A stretch of DNA of 64,000 nt, taken from Gongronella butleri (lineage: Eukaryota; Mucoromycota; Mucoromycetes; Mucorales; Cunninghamellaceae). The position numbers and the translations under genes are program-made. The notes beneath the pieces were generated by a model, which searched no databases, had not been told where the DNA came from, and saw only the letters and a list, made by a program, of their open reading frames with translations. Location: positions 186,001 through 250,000 of the forward strand of contig JAIWZP010000016.1 of the NCBI GenBank assembly GCA_025201375.1, written 5' to 3'. The number at the start of each line of letters is the position of its first letter. The first letter of the stretch is position 1. Positions 35,760-48,161 of this stretch are shown piece after piece.

Positions 35760-37070
35760 GTGCAACGCAGACCACTATGATATGATAGAATAAACTTGGT
35801 ATATTGCCTCGACGAAACTTCGCCACATGGCTTTTTCCAAGAGTTCGTTTTCAATGAATCACAGAAATCCAAAGGTCCATTGACCTGTCGTCTGGATGAA
35901 TCCAAAATTGCGATATTTTCACAAAGCCAGCACTGGCTCTCGACATTTTTTGTGGATCGCGGTGAAAATGGCACCGATCGAAAGAGACGCCCTCAATTGT
36001 CATTTCCTTATTGTTTGCTTGCCCGATGGATGAGCTTTGTACTGTACGCTTGCAAAAGTCGATCAAACATTGGATTAATTTTCACACTCACTTTTCTTGA
36101 CAAGTGGCAAAACAACCAACGGTGCTTTTGACATATCGAACGCAGCTGTTGAATCCTTTTCGAATGAAATCAGCTTCACCGCAATCCGATCAAAACTGAC
36201 GGAGAAAATCCAGTTTTTCAACAAAATATGATATATAATAATGGCGAATTGCTCGACAACGGTCTAGTCGACTTGTAGTAATTTTTACAGTACTTCGGAT
36301 TTGATAACAAACAGGGGGCCAAAGCATCTACGTACAGTAATGGGATGACTCGCTGCGCGCTATGATAGCTTGGGTTTGAAAATTTTGAATCGGTCATTTC
36401 TGCAGGCCGCAGGCCTGCTGCAGCCTACCCAGTGCACAAAAAAATAATAAAAACAAAAAAATACGTACCGGTAAAAAAATACGTAAAAATTCCATGCAAT
36501 CCACATAACTTAATTTGGGAGTCTCAGACCATAAATTTTTGCAAAAAAAATTCGCACCAAGGTTGGCACTTTTTTTCAGTCGATCGCCGCTCATGCGTCA
36601 CTCTTCGGGGTTTTTTTTTGCTTTGGGGCGACGTGCCATTTTGTCTGCCAAAAGAAAATCGTCGGAGTTACCTGTTTGGGATGCATTGATCTCTCGGAGT
36701 TCGAAATTTCCCAAATTTGGCGTTTCCTGAGCCTTGAAATGTGTGACCCCTGAATTTTTAAAAAGTGGTCGCAGCGCTTTGAGGATTTAAGCTTTTTTGT
36801 TGCAAATTTTGTGCTGAACGCAATGCAACTGTTCTTGAGCGCGGTCGGCCAAGCAGATGCTGAGATAAATGTAAAGTAGGAGAAATTGGCGTTTTTCGAA
36901 TTTTGTGGGCCCAAAAAAATCGGGCGAACCCCTCCGGCCTCTTGCTGGGCATTAATTGATCTCGTGACACAATTTTGATCGGCGGGCAGGTACGTACAGT
37001 AGGTAGGCTGTAAATTTTTTTCTGGAGGCACAACAAGCCTGCAAAGTCTGAAAAACACGCTTGTTCGAAG
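35760..37070. repeat. Dispersed repeat family A, copy 2 (most complete)
   Basis: The longest uninterrupted copy, about 1.3 kb. It matches 61370-62045 over the first 600 bp (GTGGATCGCGGTGAAAATGG, CCGATCGAAAGAGACGC, GCTTGCAAAAGTCGATCAAA, CGATCAAAACTGACGGA). It matches 6796-7330 over the next 500 bp (CGTCGGAGTTACCTGTTTGG, GTGACCCCTG). It ends with TCTGGAGGCACAACAAGCC. No long ORF, terminal inverted repeat or flanking duplication was seen. It separates the isomerase and WBP2-like genes. Confidence 0.8.
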
Positions 37071-37439
37071 TTTGCCAGAGGCAAGTGTACCATTTTTTGC
37101 GTGCAATGTGCAAATATGGCCACGGTGCTCGCCCTGTGGCGCCTGGCGCGCACGCGCGCTGCTGCAAGCAACCGCAAGGAGGTTCTTGACTTCTTGTCAA
37201 AGTCCTGTGTCCGAAATCCTGAAAAATGTGGAGCTTAGAACACCAGAACTGCATTTAAAACGCAAAAAGGACGAAAATTATGCGAATGCACATACCTTTT
37301 TTTTTTTTGTACGCTACAGCAGTAAAGTTCCAGAACGATTTGGGTGCGGGGTTACAAAAGATTTGGTTTGGGTCAGGCCTGCGGCAACGTGAGTTCTTTT
37401 CTTTCGCTTCTTTTTTTTTTCTTTCTTTTGTATTGTACC
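37071..37439. other. Promoter region of the WBP2-like gene
   Basis: No gene. A pyrimidine-rich tract (37395-37432) directly precedes the start codon. No TATA box is clear. Confidence 0.4.
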
Positions 37440-38465
37440 ATGAGTGTCAACTGGGTTATGCTTGGTCCGGACAGCTGCATGCCAGTGCCACTACCCCGTG
37501 AAAAGATGTTTTTCACGCAAGAAAAGGTCAAGATGGTGCTGGACTGCTCTGACAATACGTAAGTCTCGCCTGTGCGTGCATGTTTTGTGCCAAGACTACG
37601 CTGTTTTCCTCACCGCAGTCTCATCCACTCGGTTCAGAACCGGCTATCCTGGCAACACGACTGGGTAAGTTCATGCGCGGCGGGGAGGGCCGGGCTCACG
37701 CATAATCTTACGCGCTTTTTTTTTTTTTTGTATTTTTGCTGTGGTAGCGCGTCTTCCAAATGGGAAGCCAATGGCGTGGTGACGCTCTCGAACCAACGGG
37801 TGAGTCCAATGGGTGTGAATGAGCGTGTCGAGGGCACGATGGTCATTGCTAATTCATGTTTTGGGCGCGTAGATCATCTTTGTTGCGCGTCCTAGCACGG
37901 CGAAATGCCAGTCAATCAACATCCCGATTACCAACCTCAAGAAATGGAAGCTGGAACAGCCGTGGTTCGGCGCCAATTACATCCACGGAACCGTGTTGCC
38001 CGTAAAAAAAAAAAAAAAAAAAATCAAAAAAGTCAAAAAAAAAAGTACGGGATCAATGACATTGCAATCTCGTAGGTGCCTGGCGGCGGCATGGAGCGCC
38101 ACGGGTTGATGACTCTGACGTTCCAGGAAGGTGGGGCCATTGAATTCACCACAATGCTGCGCACCTTGCTTGAGCGCATGGCTGGTAATGATCTTCAAAG
38201 AAAAATTTAAAAAGGGGCGCTCACTCCCAATTTTGCGACGCCATTAGAAACGAGCGAGATGCCTGCACATTTGGAACCATTGCCACAATACGAGGGTCGG
38301 GAGAGCGCGTCGTCATCGACGGCGGTAGACTCGGTCTCAATGATGCCCGCGGGCGCCGCAATGGGCGCATTCGGTGCTATGGGCGCGGCGACAGCGATGA
38401 CTGCACAGCCCCCCGGGGCTCAGCCTCATGAGGACTTGCCTCCAAGCTACGATACCATTAACTAA
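37440..38465 (+). CDS. WBP2-like GRAM-domain protein with PPxY-type motif
   Basis: Resembles WW-domain-binding protein 2, an adaptor with an N-terminal GRAM (PH-like) domain and PPxY motifs that bind WW proteins such as Nedd4/Rsp5 ligases. Exons 37440-37558, 37638-37664, 37748-37799, 37873-38001, 38076-38184 and 38248-38465 give 217 residues. The GRAM core reads GVVTLSNQRIIFVARPST, then WFGANYIHGTVLP and FQEGGAIEFTTML, matching WBP2 (FGANYIKGTV, GGAIEF). The C-terminus ends in LPPSYDTIN, a PPSY WW-binding motif, after an Ala/Gly/Met-rich linker. Exon 2 is a 27-nt microexon; starting it at the first AG (37617-37618) breaks the frame into exon 3. An AATAAA lies near 38504. Confidence 0.85.
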
Positions 38466-38607
38466 AGCCATTCAGAGCCCCATTTTTATATCATTGTTTT
38501 TTGAATAAAAAGACAGAAATCAAACAAAAGAGAAAAAGAGAAAACAGGGGGCGGGGCAATGGATATCGATGGCCAGGGCATGATTGAATACGAACACAGG
38601 GCAGGGG

Positions 38608-38610
<3 letters not shown>

Positions 38611-38644
<34 letters not shown>
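38611..38644. repeat. (GA)n microsatellite
   Basis: About 17 perfect GA dinucleotides in the 270-bp gap between the convergent WBP2-like and C2H2 genes, probably within both 3' UTRs. Confidence 0.9.
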
Positions 38645-38648
<4 letters not shown>

Positions 38649-38735
38649 AAAGACAGAAATAAAAAAAAAAGAGTATAGTACACGTGGTCAGGGATTGGGA
38701 TGGGTGGACAAGGTTTTAAATGGAAGAAATAAGAT

Positions 38736-40016
38736 TCACCCAAAGGAGCTGACGATATTTGCCAAGTGTAACAAGCTGTTGGAGTTTGGATCATCGTCGT
38801 CCTTGTCGTCGGGTGTGTCTGTACGAGATTGAGAGGGTGAATCCGCGCTGGGTGATGCGGGATTGGATGATGATGCCGAGTCTGGTGAAGGCTCATCACG
38901 GTACGATGGGTTCAGCAGCGTGGTGGTGGTTGTGTTGGTGGAGGCGGACGCCGCCATGGTATCGTGACGCTGCAGGGACGAGACGGGAAGCGTGTTCTCG
39001 CCCGCGGGCTGGAACAACAACGGGCGATGAGTGAAAAAGACCATTTTGTCGCTGGAAGGAGGAGCCAGTGGCGTCGACAGGCTGGGGGCGGTGATGGTGG
39101 TCGTGTGCATTCCATGGGGATGATGTGCAGAAAGATGAGGATGCGCATTGGTATCTGTTGCAGGTGGTGGAAAAGAAGGCGCGGGCGAATTGTTTTGCAG
39201 CATGGATGACGACGACGATGACGCTGAAGTGTGTAATTGAGGTGATGCTGACTTTGGAGGTGCAAGTGCATGGTGTTGGTGGTGGTGTTGGTGTTGGTGC
39301 TGAAGATGGGCCATTGGCGGCGACGATGACGACGATGGCGACGAATTGGCGCCAAATGGCAAGAGACTGCCCGCATTTGAGGTTGAAATGGTGTTTAACG
39401 GTTGCGGTGCTGTTGCGGGCGACGAAGAGAGTGACGAAGACGACGAGGAAGAAGATGGATAGGGGCGATCAGGTTGTGTTTGTGGTGCGTGTTGCTGAAA
39501 CAGTCTGCTTTGGTGGTAATTGCGCAGATGCTGGTCAATGGTCAAGGGGAGCGTGGCGTCCGACAAGATGCGATGATGCGCATGCAGCCTTGGCTGCGAC
39601 CGGACCTCTGGCTTCTTTGTTCGACGCGACTTTGGCGACATGTGCGTGCGATAATGCTGCATCATGTTGTCTTGTCGCGAGAACCGGCTCTGGCAGCCTG
39701 GATACAGGCACGGGAAGTTCTTTTCCCCTGTGTGAATCCGATGGTGCCGTGCAAGGTGCCCGCTCGTCGTAAAACTCTTGAAACAGCCAGGCTCATTGCA
39801 AACATACTTGCGCTTGCTGCTGCCATTGCCGCCAATGCCACCGCTGCTGCTGCTGCTGATCACCATGGGATGTCCCGACGCTTGCAATGACCCCGCCGGA
39901 AACACCTCCAAAGGCGGCGTCGGCGTCGTCCGGTCGTCGTGAGCCTGATTCAGGAGACTCACCTGCCTGCCCGTTGAGTCCACAATAGAAAGTCCCGCAA
40001 TATCGTCCATTCCCAT
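38736..40016 (-). CDS. C2H2 zinc-finger transcription factor, NRG1-like
   Basis: A DNA-binding regulator. A single exon encodes 426 residues if the start is MGMDDIAGL at 40016. The open frame extends upstream, but that part is a Phe/Leu-rich translation of the pyrimidine-rich leader, so the later Met is preferred. Two adjacent C2H2 fingers lie near residues 65-125: [36 protein letters not shown] and [18 protein letters not shown]. The TTSGHLARH and RFSR.DN..QHYRTH wording is that of yeast and Candida Nrg1, a repressor of glucose- and filamentation-controlled genes. A basic patch (KSRRTKK) follows the fingers. The remainder is Ser/Pro/His-rich low complexity. Repressor function is family inference. 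Confidence 0.85.
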   Translation of the reverse strand: MGMDDIAGLSIVDSTGRQVSLLNQAHDDRTTPTPPLEVFPAGSLQASGHPMVISSSSSGGIGGNGSSKRKYVCNEPGCFKSFTTSGHLARHHRIHTGEKNFPCLYPGCQSRFSRQDNMMQHYRTHMSPKSRRTKKPEVRSQPRLHAHHRILSDATLPLTIDQHLRNYHQSRLFQQHAPQTQPDRPYPSSSSSSSSLSSSPATAPQPLNTISTSNAGSLLPFGANSSPSSSSSPPMAHLQHQHQHHHQHHALAPPKSASPQLHTSASSSSSSMLQNNSPAPSFPPPATDTNAHPHLSAHHPHGMHTTTITAPSLSTPLAPPSSDKMVFFTHRPLLFQPAGENTLPVSSLQRHDTMAASASTNTTTTTLLNPSYRDEPSPDSASSSNPASPSADSPSQSRTDTPDDKDDDDPNSNSLLHLANIVSSFG

Positions 40017-40570
40017 GGCTAGCAAAGAGAGAAGAACAAGAAAAAGAAGAAAATAGAGAGGTATAGACAAATAAAAAAGAGGGGAGTGGCAAGAAAATAT
40101 CAAAAAAAAAAAAAAAGAAACCAAGTGAGAAAAGTACAAGAGAGAAGAAGGAACACAAGAGATTGGCAAAGTTGGGCTTCCTCTTTTTTTCCTCGGAATA
40201 CAGGCAGCGGAGCCTGAATGGTTCCATGGGCAAAAAAAAGACCCCGTCTTGGTCTACCAATGAACGATCGCCCAGCCCGAGGCATGACCAACCAAGAAGA
40301 GAAGGGTCCGCCTTCCCCTGAATCATCAGCAAAAAAAGCGAGCTGAGCCCGGTGGGGCCTAAAAATGGTTGATCAATTGAGACACGCTTTTTTTGCTGTC
40401 AAGCAAAAAAACTTACCCCTCACTTTCTGCTCCTGCCATGCAGCCGTGCATCCCCCTCCCCGTATTTTTAATTTAGGTGGGCCTTTTTTTTTTTTCTCTT
40501 GCATCTTATATATCTTTTTCTCTTTTTCTTTCCGTCTCTTTTTTCTTTTTTTCAATTGACACCCACTGCC
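40017..40570. other. Divergent intergenic promoter region
   Basis: Lies between the starts of the minus-strand C2H2 gene and the plus-strand gene at 40571. Both flanks are pyrimidine-rich on the transcribed sense strand (40020-40150 and 40480-40555). No gene seen. Confidence 0.5.
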
Positions 40571-41363
40571 ATGTTGGTTCGATTTGCTCTGCTTGGCGCG
40601 TCACACGAACATAATTTTGATGATTCCCCAAAAAACGCCTGCAATGTCATTGTTGTGCACGTGCTCCATGACGACACGCTATCCACGGACGCGCATCGCG
40701 TGTCCATAACACCAGAGGAACACGCTGCGGCTTTGGAAGCCATTCCATTAAAGAGCAAGGTGCTAATGTTCGATAGCCATGAGTTTCATCACACAACAAT
40801 GGCAAAAGATGACCTGGAGAGCGATTTGGAACCGCCATTGAATGCCACTGACGAGCAACAAGATGAATTGGAGAAAAACGATTTTGGTGATAGCAAGAAA
40901 TCACGAGAAGAAGAGCAAGAAGAGGTGTTACACGCGTCATCCGCGTGCTCGTCGTCATCCATGGACGAGGCACCATACACGCCAACGACGGCAAGCAATG
41001 TTCATCTCCCTGTCGTCCAAAATTCGTCGCTGAACGTGGCGGATGCGTACAATGACCCAATTGACATTTTCAAAGGCACCATGTTTGACGAAATACAGGG
41101 AGACCTTGTTCTGCTTCCATCCACCGCCGCTGCCACTGCGGCCAGCATTCTGCATGATGCCAAGGCACATGTTCCATCAAGGTAAAAAAACTGATTACAG
41201 TAGTCGACGTGACACCAAAAAAAAAGGGCGGGGCCGTACCTGATCTCATTTGTTTGCTAGTGAAACGATTCGTCGTCACCGCACACCGCGCGCCCGCTTA
41301 ATGCTCAAGGTCAAGGAGGCCATCCATCGACGCAAGAGCACCTCGAACAGAAATGTGGCATGA
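40571..41363 (+). CDS. Hypothetical protein, acidic centre and basic C-terminus
   Basis: Not recognised. Exons 40571-41181 and 41261-41363 give 237 residues. The start MLVRFALLGASHEHNFDDSP follows a pyrimidine-rich leader. The middle (about 75-130) is rich in Asp, Glu and Ser. FKGTMFDEIQGDLVLLPST is a hydrophobic, possibly folded piece near 175. The second exon is very basic (TIRRHRTPRARLMLKVK). There is no signal peptide, membrane segment or zinc motif. The splice (TCAAG|GTAAAA, TTTGCTAG|TGAAAC) is good and keeps frame. It shares a divergent promoter with the NRG1-like gene. It may be a lineage-specific regulator, but nothing proves it. Confidence 0.6.
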
Positions 41364-42543
41364 AAAAAAAAATCAAAAAGAGCGCGTGCGGCATGCATGG
41401 CCATTGTCATTTGTAAACAAAGCAGCGAGTTCCCAGTGAATAAAAGAAAAGTGCAGGTTGGATAAAACGCCATTGGCTATCCGAAAACGAGAGGAGAGAG
41501 ACAAAAAGGAAAGGCTTGTGCGCGCGCGCGCGCGCGCTTCTCAGTCGTGTGCACGCGTGAGAGTTGTAACTTTCCGTACACTTGGGTGCAGACAAGTGTG
41601 TCAGCAGATCACCTGTGATTGCTACAGTGTTCACAATGGAATCCATCACCCATTGGACGACGAGCGATGTGGCAAACGGGGCAACTGGCACAAGTTGCCC
41701 CCCATTGCCCCGCGTCTTTTATTATTATTTTTTTTATAAAAAACGCCTATGAAGCTGACGTGAGCATGCCGGGGGGTCCAACGTATAAGGAGCAAGATTG
41801 TCGATCTTTATTAAAGAGGAAAGGCGGATCTGCATGGGCGAGATGGGGCGAGATGCATCCATTTTTGCAAGAAAAAAAAAAAGAAAAAAAAAGCCAAGCC
41901 CAGGCTGCGAGAGATTGAGCATCGAACAAGGTTTGCCTCTTTTTTATTCATCTCCATCCGTGCATTTATGGACACGCGCGTGGCCCAAAATAGAGAGGAC
42001 GCGTCCTATTTTTCTTTTTCCTTTTTTTTTTTTTTTTTGTTCGTTGTTTTGCTTGCGTCATGTCATTTCTGTATATATTTTGGAACAATCTCGATCAACT
42101 GTAACTAGGTTAAATGCCCGTTCAGGGACGCGATGGAAAGAAACTTGGTACATGGAAGTGGGGGAGGGTTTGCTGGGGGGGGGGTCAAGGCAATGAATGC
42201 CAGTGGGGCCATTTTCGTCCACAGGCAAAACAAAAGGCTAAAAAAGGCAAGTAGGTCGATACGAGCAAAAACGCGGGCAACGTTGAAACACCGCACAGGG
42301 CCGAAAATAAGCTTCAGAAAGCGGAGGGGGGGGGAGAGCCCACACGCTTTTTTTTTCTTTCTTTCTTCTTGTTCTTCTTTGCACCCAACATTCGCTGATC
42401 CATACCTTTTTTTCCTCCATTTTTTCATACCCCCCTCTCGCTCTACCCCCACTTTTCCATCCATATCCCCTTCTTTTTACCTTTTTTTGCTGTTGTATTC
42501 CCCCTCTCCTTTTCCCCTTTTTTTCCTCTTTTTTTTTTGTCGA
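41364..42543. other. Intergenic region with a CG dinucleotide run
   Basis: No gene. It contains about eight uninterrupted CG dinucleotides at 41521-41537. From about 42340 to 42543 the sequence is nearly pure C/T with long T runs, the presumed leader of the Zn2Cys6 gene. Confidence 0.5.
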
Positions 42544-45500
42544 ATGCAGTCGCCAGCCACGCCTGAATCGCCTGTGCTCACCGACCCTGGGAAAAAGAAG
42601 CCAAATGGCAAGCGGCCCAAGGCGGTGGTGGCCTGTGTTGAGTGTAGGAAGCGCAAGGTAAGGTGTTGAATGAGAGAAACAGTGTTGCTAGGTAGGGAAA
42701 CTAAAAAAATTAGACAATTTTTCTTTTCTTTTCTTTTTTTCCCAGGTGAAATGCGAAGGTGTGCAGCCGTGCGAGCGATGCCGGAAGCACAACATTGCGT
42801 GTCAATTCCCGCAGCAGCAGAGTCCGAAGCGTGTGCAGCCCAAACAATACATTGAGGTTCTCGAAGCGCGTCTGTTGCGCATGGAAACGTTTTTCCGTAA
42901 CATTGGCGGCCCAGCCTCTGATATTTTTGACGACGACATCCACCAGGACCGCAACAGCTTCCATGAGGATGATACCACCATGCAGCAACGTACGATACGG
43001 CTTTGCCCTATTTTTTCATGATTATTTTTTTTGTCTCAATTCTCTTTTTTTTTCAATTTCTTCCGTTTTTTTTTGTTCATCAGGCAACGAATTTCACGGT
43101 GCGTCGCCGCTGTCGTCATCGTCATCGGCAGTGATGGATTATTACACGATCAATGACATGGGGCAACCACAATACGCCCCATTGACGTATCCTACATTGC
43201 ACCGTCAGCCATCTGAATTGTCACTCAATGACCAGCAAGGCAGCGAGCCATCGACGCCCGTTCCTTCTGCGGCATTTGCGGGCTGGCAACATCCTCTTGC
43301 GGAAGTCGACATGGAATTGCTCGATGTGTATTTCCAAAATGTGCATCCTTATCTTCCCATGCTCGATCGCAATGCATTGGAATTGCAAATTCGCGCCGAC
43401 CAGCCGCCCATGATGCTGCTCTTTGCCATGTGTGCTGTCGCGGCACGCTGGGCGCCCGCCCATCGCAACACTGCTCACGCCGCACCCCCAGGATTCAATT
43501 ATTATCGACGTGCATTTGCCCTCATTGACGTGACCAATGCCGCACCATGCATCTCCAGCATCCAAGCCCTCGTGCTCCTCGCAAAATACCTCGAGCAATA
43601 CACGCGCACAGGCTATTTTTATCGCCCAAGCTATTATCTGGGCATTGCCGTTGAAATGTGCAATGCGCTCAATCTCGCCGCGCTTACCCCCGCCATGTGC
43701 GCCGACCCACTCGATTATGAGACCAAAAAACGCACCTTTTGGACGCTGTACCTCTTTGACATTTGGACAAGGTAAAAGAGAGAAAAAAAAAAAACGAAAA
43801 AAAAGCCTCATTTTTTTTTCATCTCTCTCTTCCAATTTAGCATCGAAGAGGGTCGCGAGATGAAATTCAGCACGAGTGGATGCACCATGGACTATCCTGT
43901 TGTGACGATGGATGGGCGACAAGAGGACATGATGGCACGTCACAATATGGTGATCCGTCTCGGGCGCAAAGTGGCCAAGGTGTACGAATTTGCACGTCAA
44001 TTGCAATCTCGGCAACAAGTGCAAGGCGCGGTGCGCACGGCGCAGCAGCAGGTGCACGAGGAAGGGCAATTGCTGGTGCTTCAGACAGACCTGGATAAAT
44101 TTTTGCACGAATTGTCCTTGATACCCAGCTTTGACTATGCGCCAAGCACAAAGACGGACAAATATCCTGCAGACGCGGCCCCGATCCAAGACGCGTATGT
44201 TGCCTTTGTCCACATGATGTACCATTACGCCATTCTTCTTTTACATCGCCATTACGTTCTCTATCCCATGAATCCACATACCGATCAGGACGTCCCCATG
44301 CTTCCGGCGCCGGCCTCTTCTTCCAAGGCGGCTGCCACGGCTTCTTCTTCGTCTTCGTCGTCGTCATCGCTATCGTCGTCATCCACAACCGCTGCAGCAA
44401 CAACAGCAGGAGGAACAGCCACAGGTGGAAAAACGCCGACATTTAATCATCGACAGCTTTGTGCCGTGTCGGCGTCGATCATCAATGGCATTGTCGACAC
44501 GCTCCTCAAGACGCAGGCATTAGATGTGTTCCACTACCCCATTCGAGGTGCGCAATGGTCCATTTTGTGCTTGACCATGGCCAAATCCGTCCACGAATTC
44601 GAAATGGGCATCACACCGCCCAACGATCCGCGCCATACGGCCGCCGCTACCTTGCACCGCGACGCGCTCACCTACATTCAGCAATTGGCGCCCGAATCGC
44701 CCGCGTTTGAAATACACCAACTCGCAAAGGATGCAGAACTTGCTGAATTGTGCGGTGACAAGCTTGCTGTCGACGCGTCACGCCAAATGCCTCCTCCTTC
44801 ATCGTCGGCCTCGTCATCGCCCGTCCTCTCTGCGTCCACGGCAGGGTCGGTGACGGCCGCACTGACAAACACAAGGCTCAATGCCTCCACACAACCACAA
44901 CATCATGCACCCCCGCCGCCACGCCGCCTTTCCGCCTCATCGGCACATCATGGGCATCAACAACATGGCCATCCACAACCGTATCCACAGGCACCACCCG
45001 CAGCTCCATCATCGCACTCATTCCAATCTACGCAGGCACATGTGCAGCACCAATCACACGCGTCAACGGCACAAAAACGCGTTTCTTCGTCAGCACGATC
45101 AACTACGGGTTCTCTGGATCATGCCATGGCCAATGGGAGCAGTAATGCGTCTCCTAGTGGACGCATGATGAACCCTGCATTGTACAATTCTAGTGGAATT
45201 CTAACGAATCCTGCACGTTGGGCAAATATGTACAATCATGTACCGCACCTGTCCATGCCGCCCTTTAATCACCACCAGCAACCCATCCAACCGCCTGCCA
45301 ATACCACCAGCACCATCCATGCTAATGCCAATGCCAATCCAAAGTTAAACACCCCTGTTGTGCCCAACCTGCGTCGCACCGCATCCACTTTACCGGCACG
45401 GAAATTGCATCATCACTATTCACAAGGCGACATTCGCGAAATATTCAACCGTGGACCCGTGCGCCCCGCAACCAATTCTCCGCGCATCGAGGGCAGTCGC

Positions 45501-46316
45501 CTGAAAAAGCACAAATCCACCCATTTTTCAATGGCATCCCAGCAGGCACAGCATGCCATCCACAAATATCCACCACCCACCTCTTCCTCCCCGTCCTCGT
45601 CACAAGCCGTCGCCACCACCGCCACCGCCTCTGTCACGTCTGCCACATCGGCCACGTCGTCGCCCACACAGGCACATCGTGTCGACGCGTCGCCATCGCC
45701 TTCCGTGCTCTTTTCCACGCCACCCGCCTCATCCACCCCGCTTTACAGCCCACCCGCGTTTCAATCTCCGCAGCAGCCCTCCCAGCCGCTTGCGCAGCAC
45801 CAACAACTTCAACCACAGCAGCAGCAGCCAATGGCTCATGCCGGAGGTCCATCCTACGATCCACAAGCCGCTGCTGCTGCCGCTGCTGCCACTGCTGCCG
45901 CCGCCGCTGCAGCTGCAGCCGTGAATCCTGTGCACCGTCGGCACACCATCTCCTTTTCCGACGCCTATGCACACCATCAGCACATGGACTATGCTTCACA
46001 AGGCGTGTACGCGCCACCACAATCACTCTCCGCAGCGTCCAATGCCCCGTTTTCCTACATGCCGCCCCATCAGGCCCCCTTCCTATCACAACCAATGCCA
46101 ATGGACGTCACCATGACCCCTTCTCTACCAGATCAGCCGTCCATCCATCAACACGCTCAAAACACACAACAACAACAACAGCCAATGCCCATCCATCACA
46201 CCGACCCCGCCATCATGCTCGACCCATTTGCCAATCCATTCCTCGAACAAGGCATGCCTTGGGGCATGCAAATGGACATGGATCGACAGCCCTCCGATCA
46301 CTCGACATTGCAGTAA
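42544..46316 (+). CDS. Zn2Cys6 fungal transcription factor with Fungal_trans domain
   Basis: A sequence-specific DNA-binding regulator. Exons 42544-42657, 42746-42989, 43084-43771 and 43841-46316 give 1173 residues. The binuclear zinc cluster (residues about 31-57) reads CVECRKRKVKC, then CERCRKHNIAC, in the order CX2CX6CX5CX2CX6C. The first intron splits it between RKRK and VKC. A short coiled coil (EVLEARLLRMETFF) follows. A Fungal_trans middle domain spans about 180-560 (MELLDVYFQNVHPYLPMLDR, YYLGIAVEMCNALNL, KKRTFWTLYLFDIWTS). A Ser/Ala-rich loop sits near 505. The last about 500 residues are Gln/His/Pro/Ala-rich, probably activation surface. The target pathway cannot be told from sequence. 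Confidence 0.9.
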
Positions 46317-48161
46317 AACAGCACGCTCATCCTCCATTTCCGTCTTTATTTATCTTTTGTTGCGCCCCCCTTTCCCTTGCTCCTTGTCCCCTTTTTGTGT
46401 ATATGTTACTTTTTTTTTTTTTTTTGTAAACGTGATCTCCCTCTTTCCTTTTTCCAACACCTTCTTTCTAGTCTCTGCCTCATGTCGCTTGTGTTTTCGT
46501 ACTGTGTAATACAATTTTCTTATTTTTTTCTTAATTTTATACAATTTGTCGTTGCCTCTTTTTTTTATTACGCTCTGAACCTTTTTGTGCACGTTAACGC
46601 GACTCGCACGCGCTTTGCATCTTGATCTGTGTAACACCGGCCATGACGCGATACCTTTTTTTGGAGAAGTTTTTTTTGCATTGTATCAATGTTCACCGAG
46701 CGAGGTGCGCTATCAAGCTAATTGTAAATGCCGTGAGCCTTTGTTTGCCGCATTCTGCGCATTAAAAATGGGATCCCTTAAAATGGGATCCTTCCAGGAA
46801 ATCACATTTTGATCATTTTTGTCGCTTTATGGTCCATCAACCGATGAATTTACAACCTACAGATCCATCGATTGCTTGAACAGGCGCTTTCATGTCCCTT
46901 CTTTCAAATATGCCCTCGCGCGCGGCGCTACGAGCACTTGCAGGCGCGCAACGACGGTTTTCGAAAATCACGGATTTTCCAAGGCAGTCATGGATTTGAA
47001 AAGGGTCAGATTTAGGTCCTCGGATCGCCGCGCCATTCAACTACATGGTACGCGGCCTCATTCGCCGACGGAAATCATGTAAAAACCAGAGGTCCATTAA
47101 CTGGGTTTGGCGTAAAACGCGTTTTTCGTCTTTTTTTCGACTCAAGGTTAGCTCGGCGAAAAATGCATGGATCGCCACGAAACTCATACCACCACAGAGT
47201 TCATGGCTTGCTGCATACGTGGCCATCGGTGATCCAGGGGAAAAAGTGGTTTTTTTTGGTGTTTTTGACGCGGTTTCAACGTCATAGTGATTTTTCAACG
47301 CGCGAAAAAGCGCGTCAAATGTCACGTTGCACGCGCCTGTTCCTAGTCAAATCCATGCTCCCGGCGCGGGTCTTGCTAGTGAATGCGTCCGCGCGGCTTG
47401 ATGGACGCGTTTTTCCCGTGCAATTCGCGGTTGAAATTAAATCGAAAAATGCACATTGCTCACCACTGAGCAGATGGACCGCGTTGTTTTTTGCCATTTC
47501 CCGTGGTTTCGCCATGTCCTTCTTCTTGTGGGAAAGTTTGGCCCAATTCGGAGGACCTAAATTTTCAAACTTTGTTTTCGAGCTCGCCATGGACAAAAAT
47601 TGATTTTGCGTGTGACGTGCCCCGATGGCTTGTGACGGCTTCCCAATGTGTCCCCCTCGTTTTTATTAGCTTCACATGCCACGCTGGAGCGCGTTTCGGA
47701 CCTTAAAAACATCTGTTTCGCGAGTTGCACTTGAGCAACTGCAAAAAATGAAATTTTGGGTTTCTTGCAAGGAACTTGCCCAATGGTTCCAAGTTTAAAA
47801 AAGCCAGGCGGCATTCTGGCTGAGCACTGCATCTCCAAGTGCGTATATTTGAGCGCGTCGGCTCGATGGATGACGGAGGAAAATGCAAAACCGCCCAAAT
47901 TGAATAGTTTTTGTTACTTTTCTCGGTGTGGGCAAGGTCGACTTGTTTCAAGCTCTCAGTGGACATGATTTGCGCTGCGCTGCGTCGTTGAGCGTGCCGG
48001 TGGTCTATGGGTGACTTCAAATCATAGAAAATGCCCAAGCGTCTGAAAATGTGCATTTTCTTTTATCTTTTACGTGCTTGCGGAACCGTATCGCTCTGTT
48101 ATCTTGGTATTTGAGCCGATTTTATTAATTATCATTTCCCTGGCAATGTCATTACTCGCAG
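46317..48161. other. 1.8-kb gene-free region
   Basis: A T-rich 3' flank to about 46640, then sequence rich in CGCG-containing words without family features. A short duplication, TTAAAATGGGATCC next to AAAAATGGGATCCC, lies near 46765-46790. ORFs of 90-146 codons occur on both strands at 47041-47603 with no recognisable motif. It may be old repeat debris. Confidence 0.4.

Noticed and set aside
43221..44225. 334-codon minus-strand ORF opposite the Zn2Cys6 gene
   Set aside because: Overlaps well-supported exons and has no domain; an antisense artefact.
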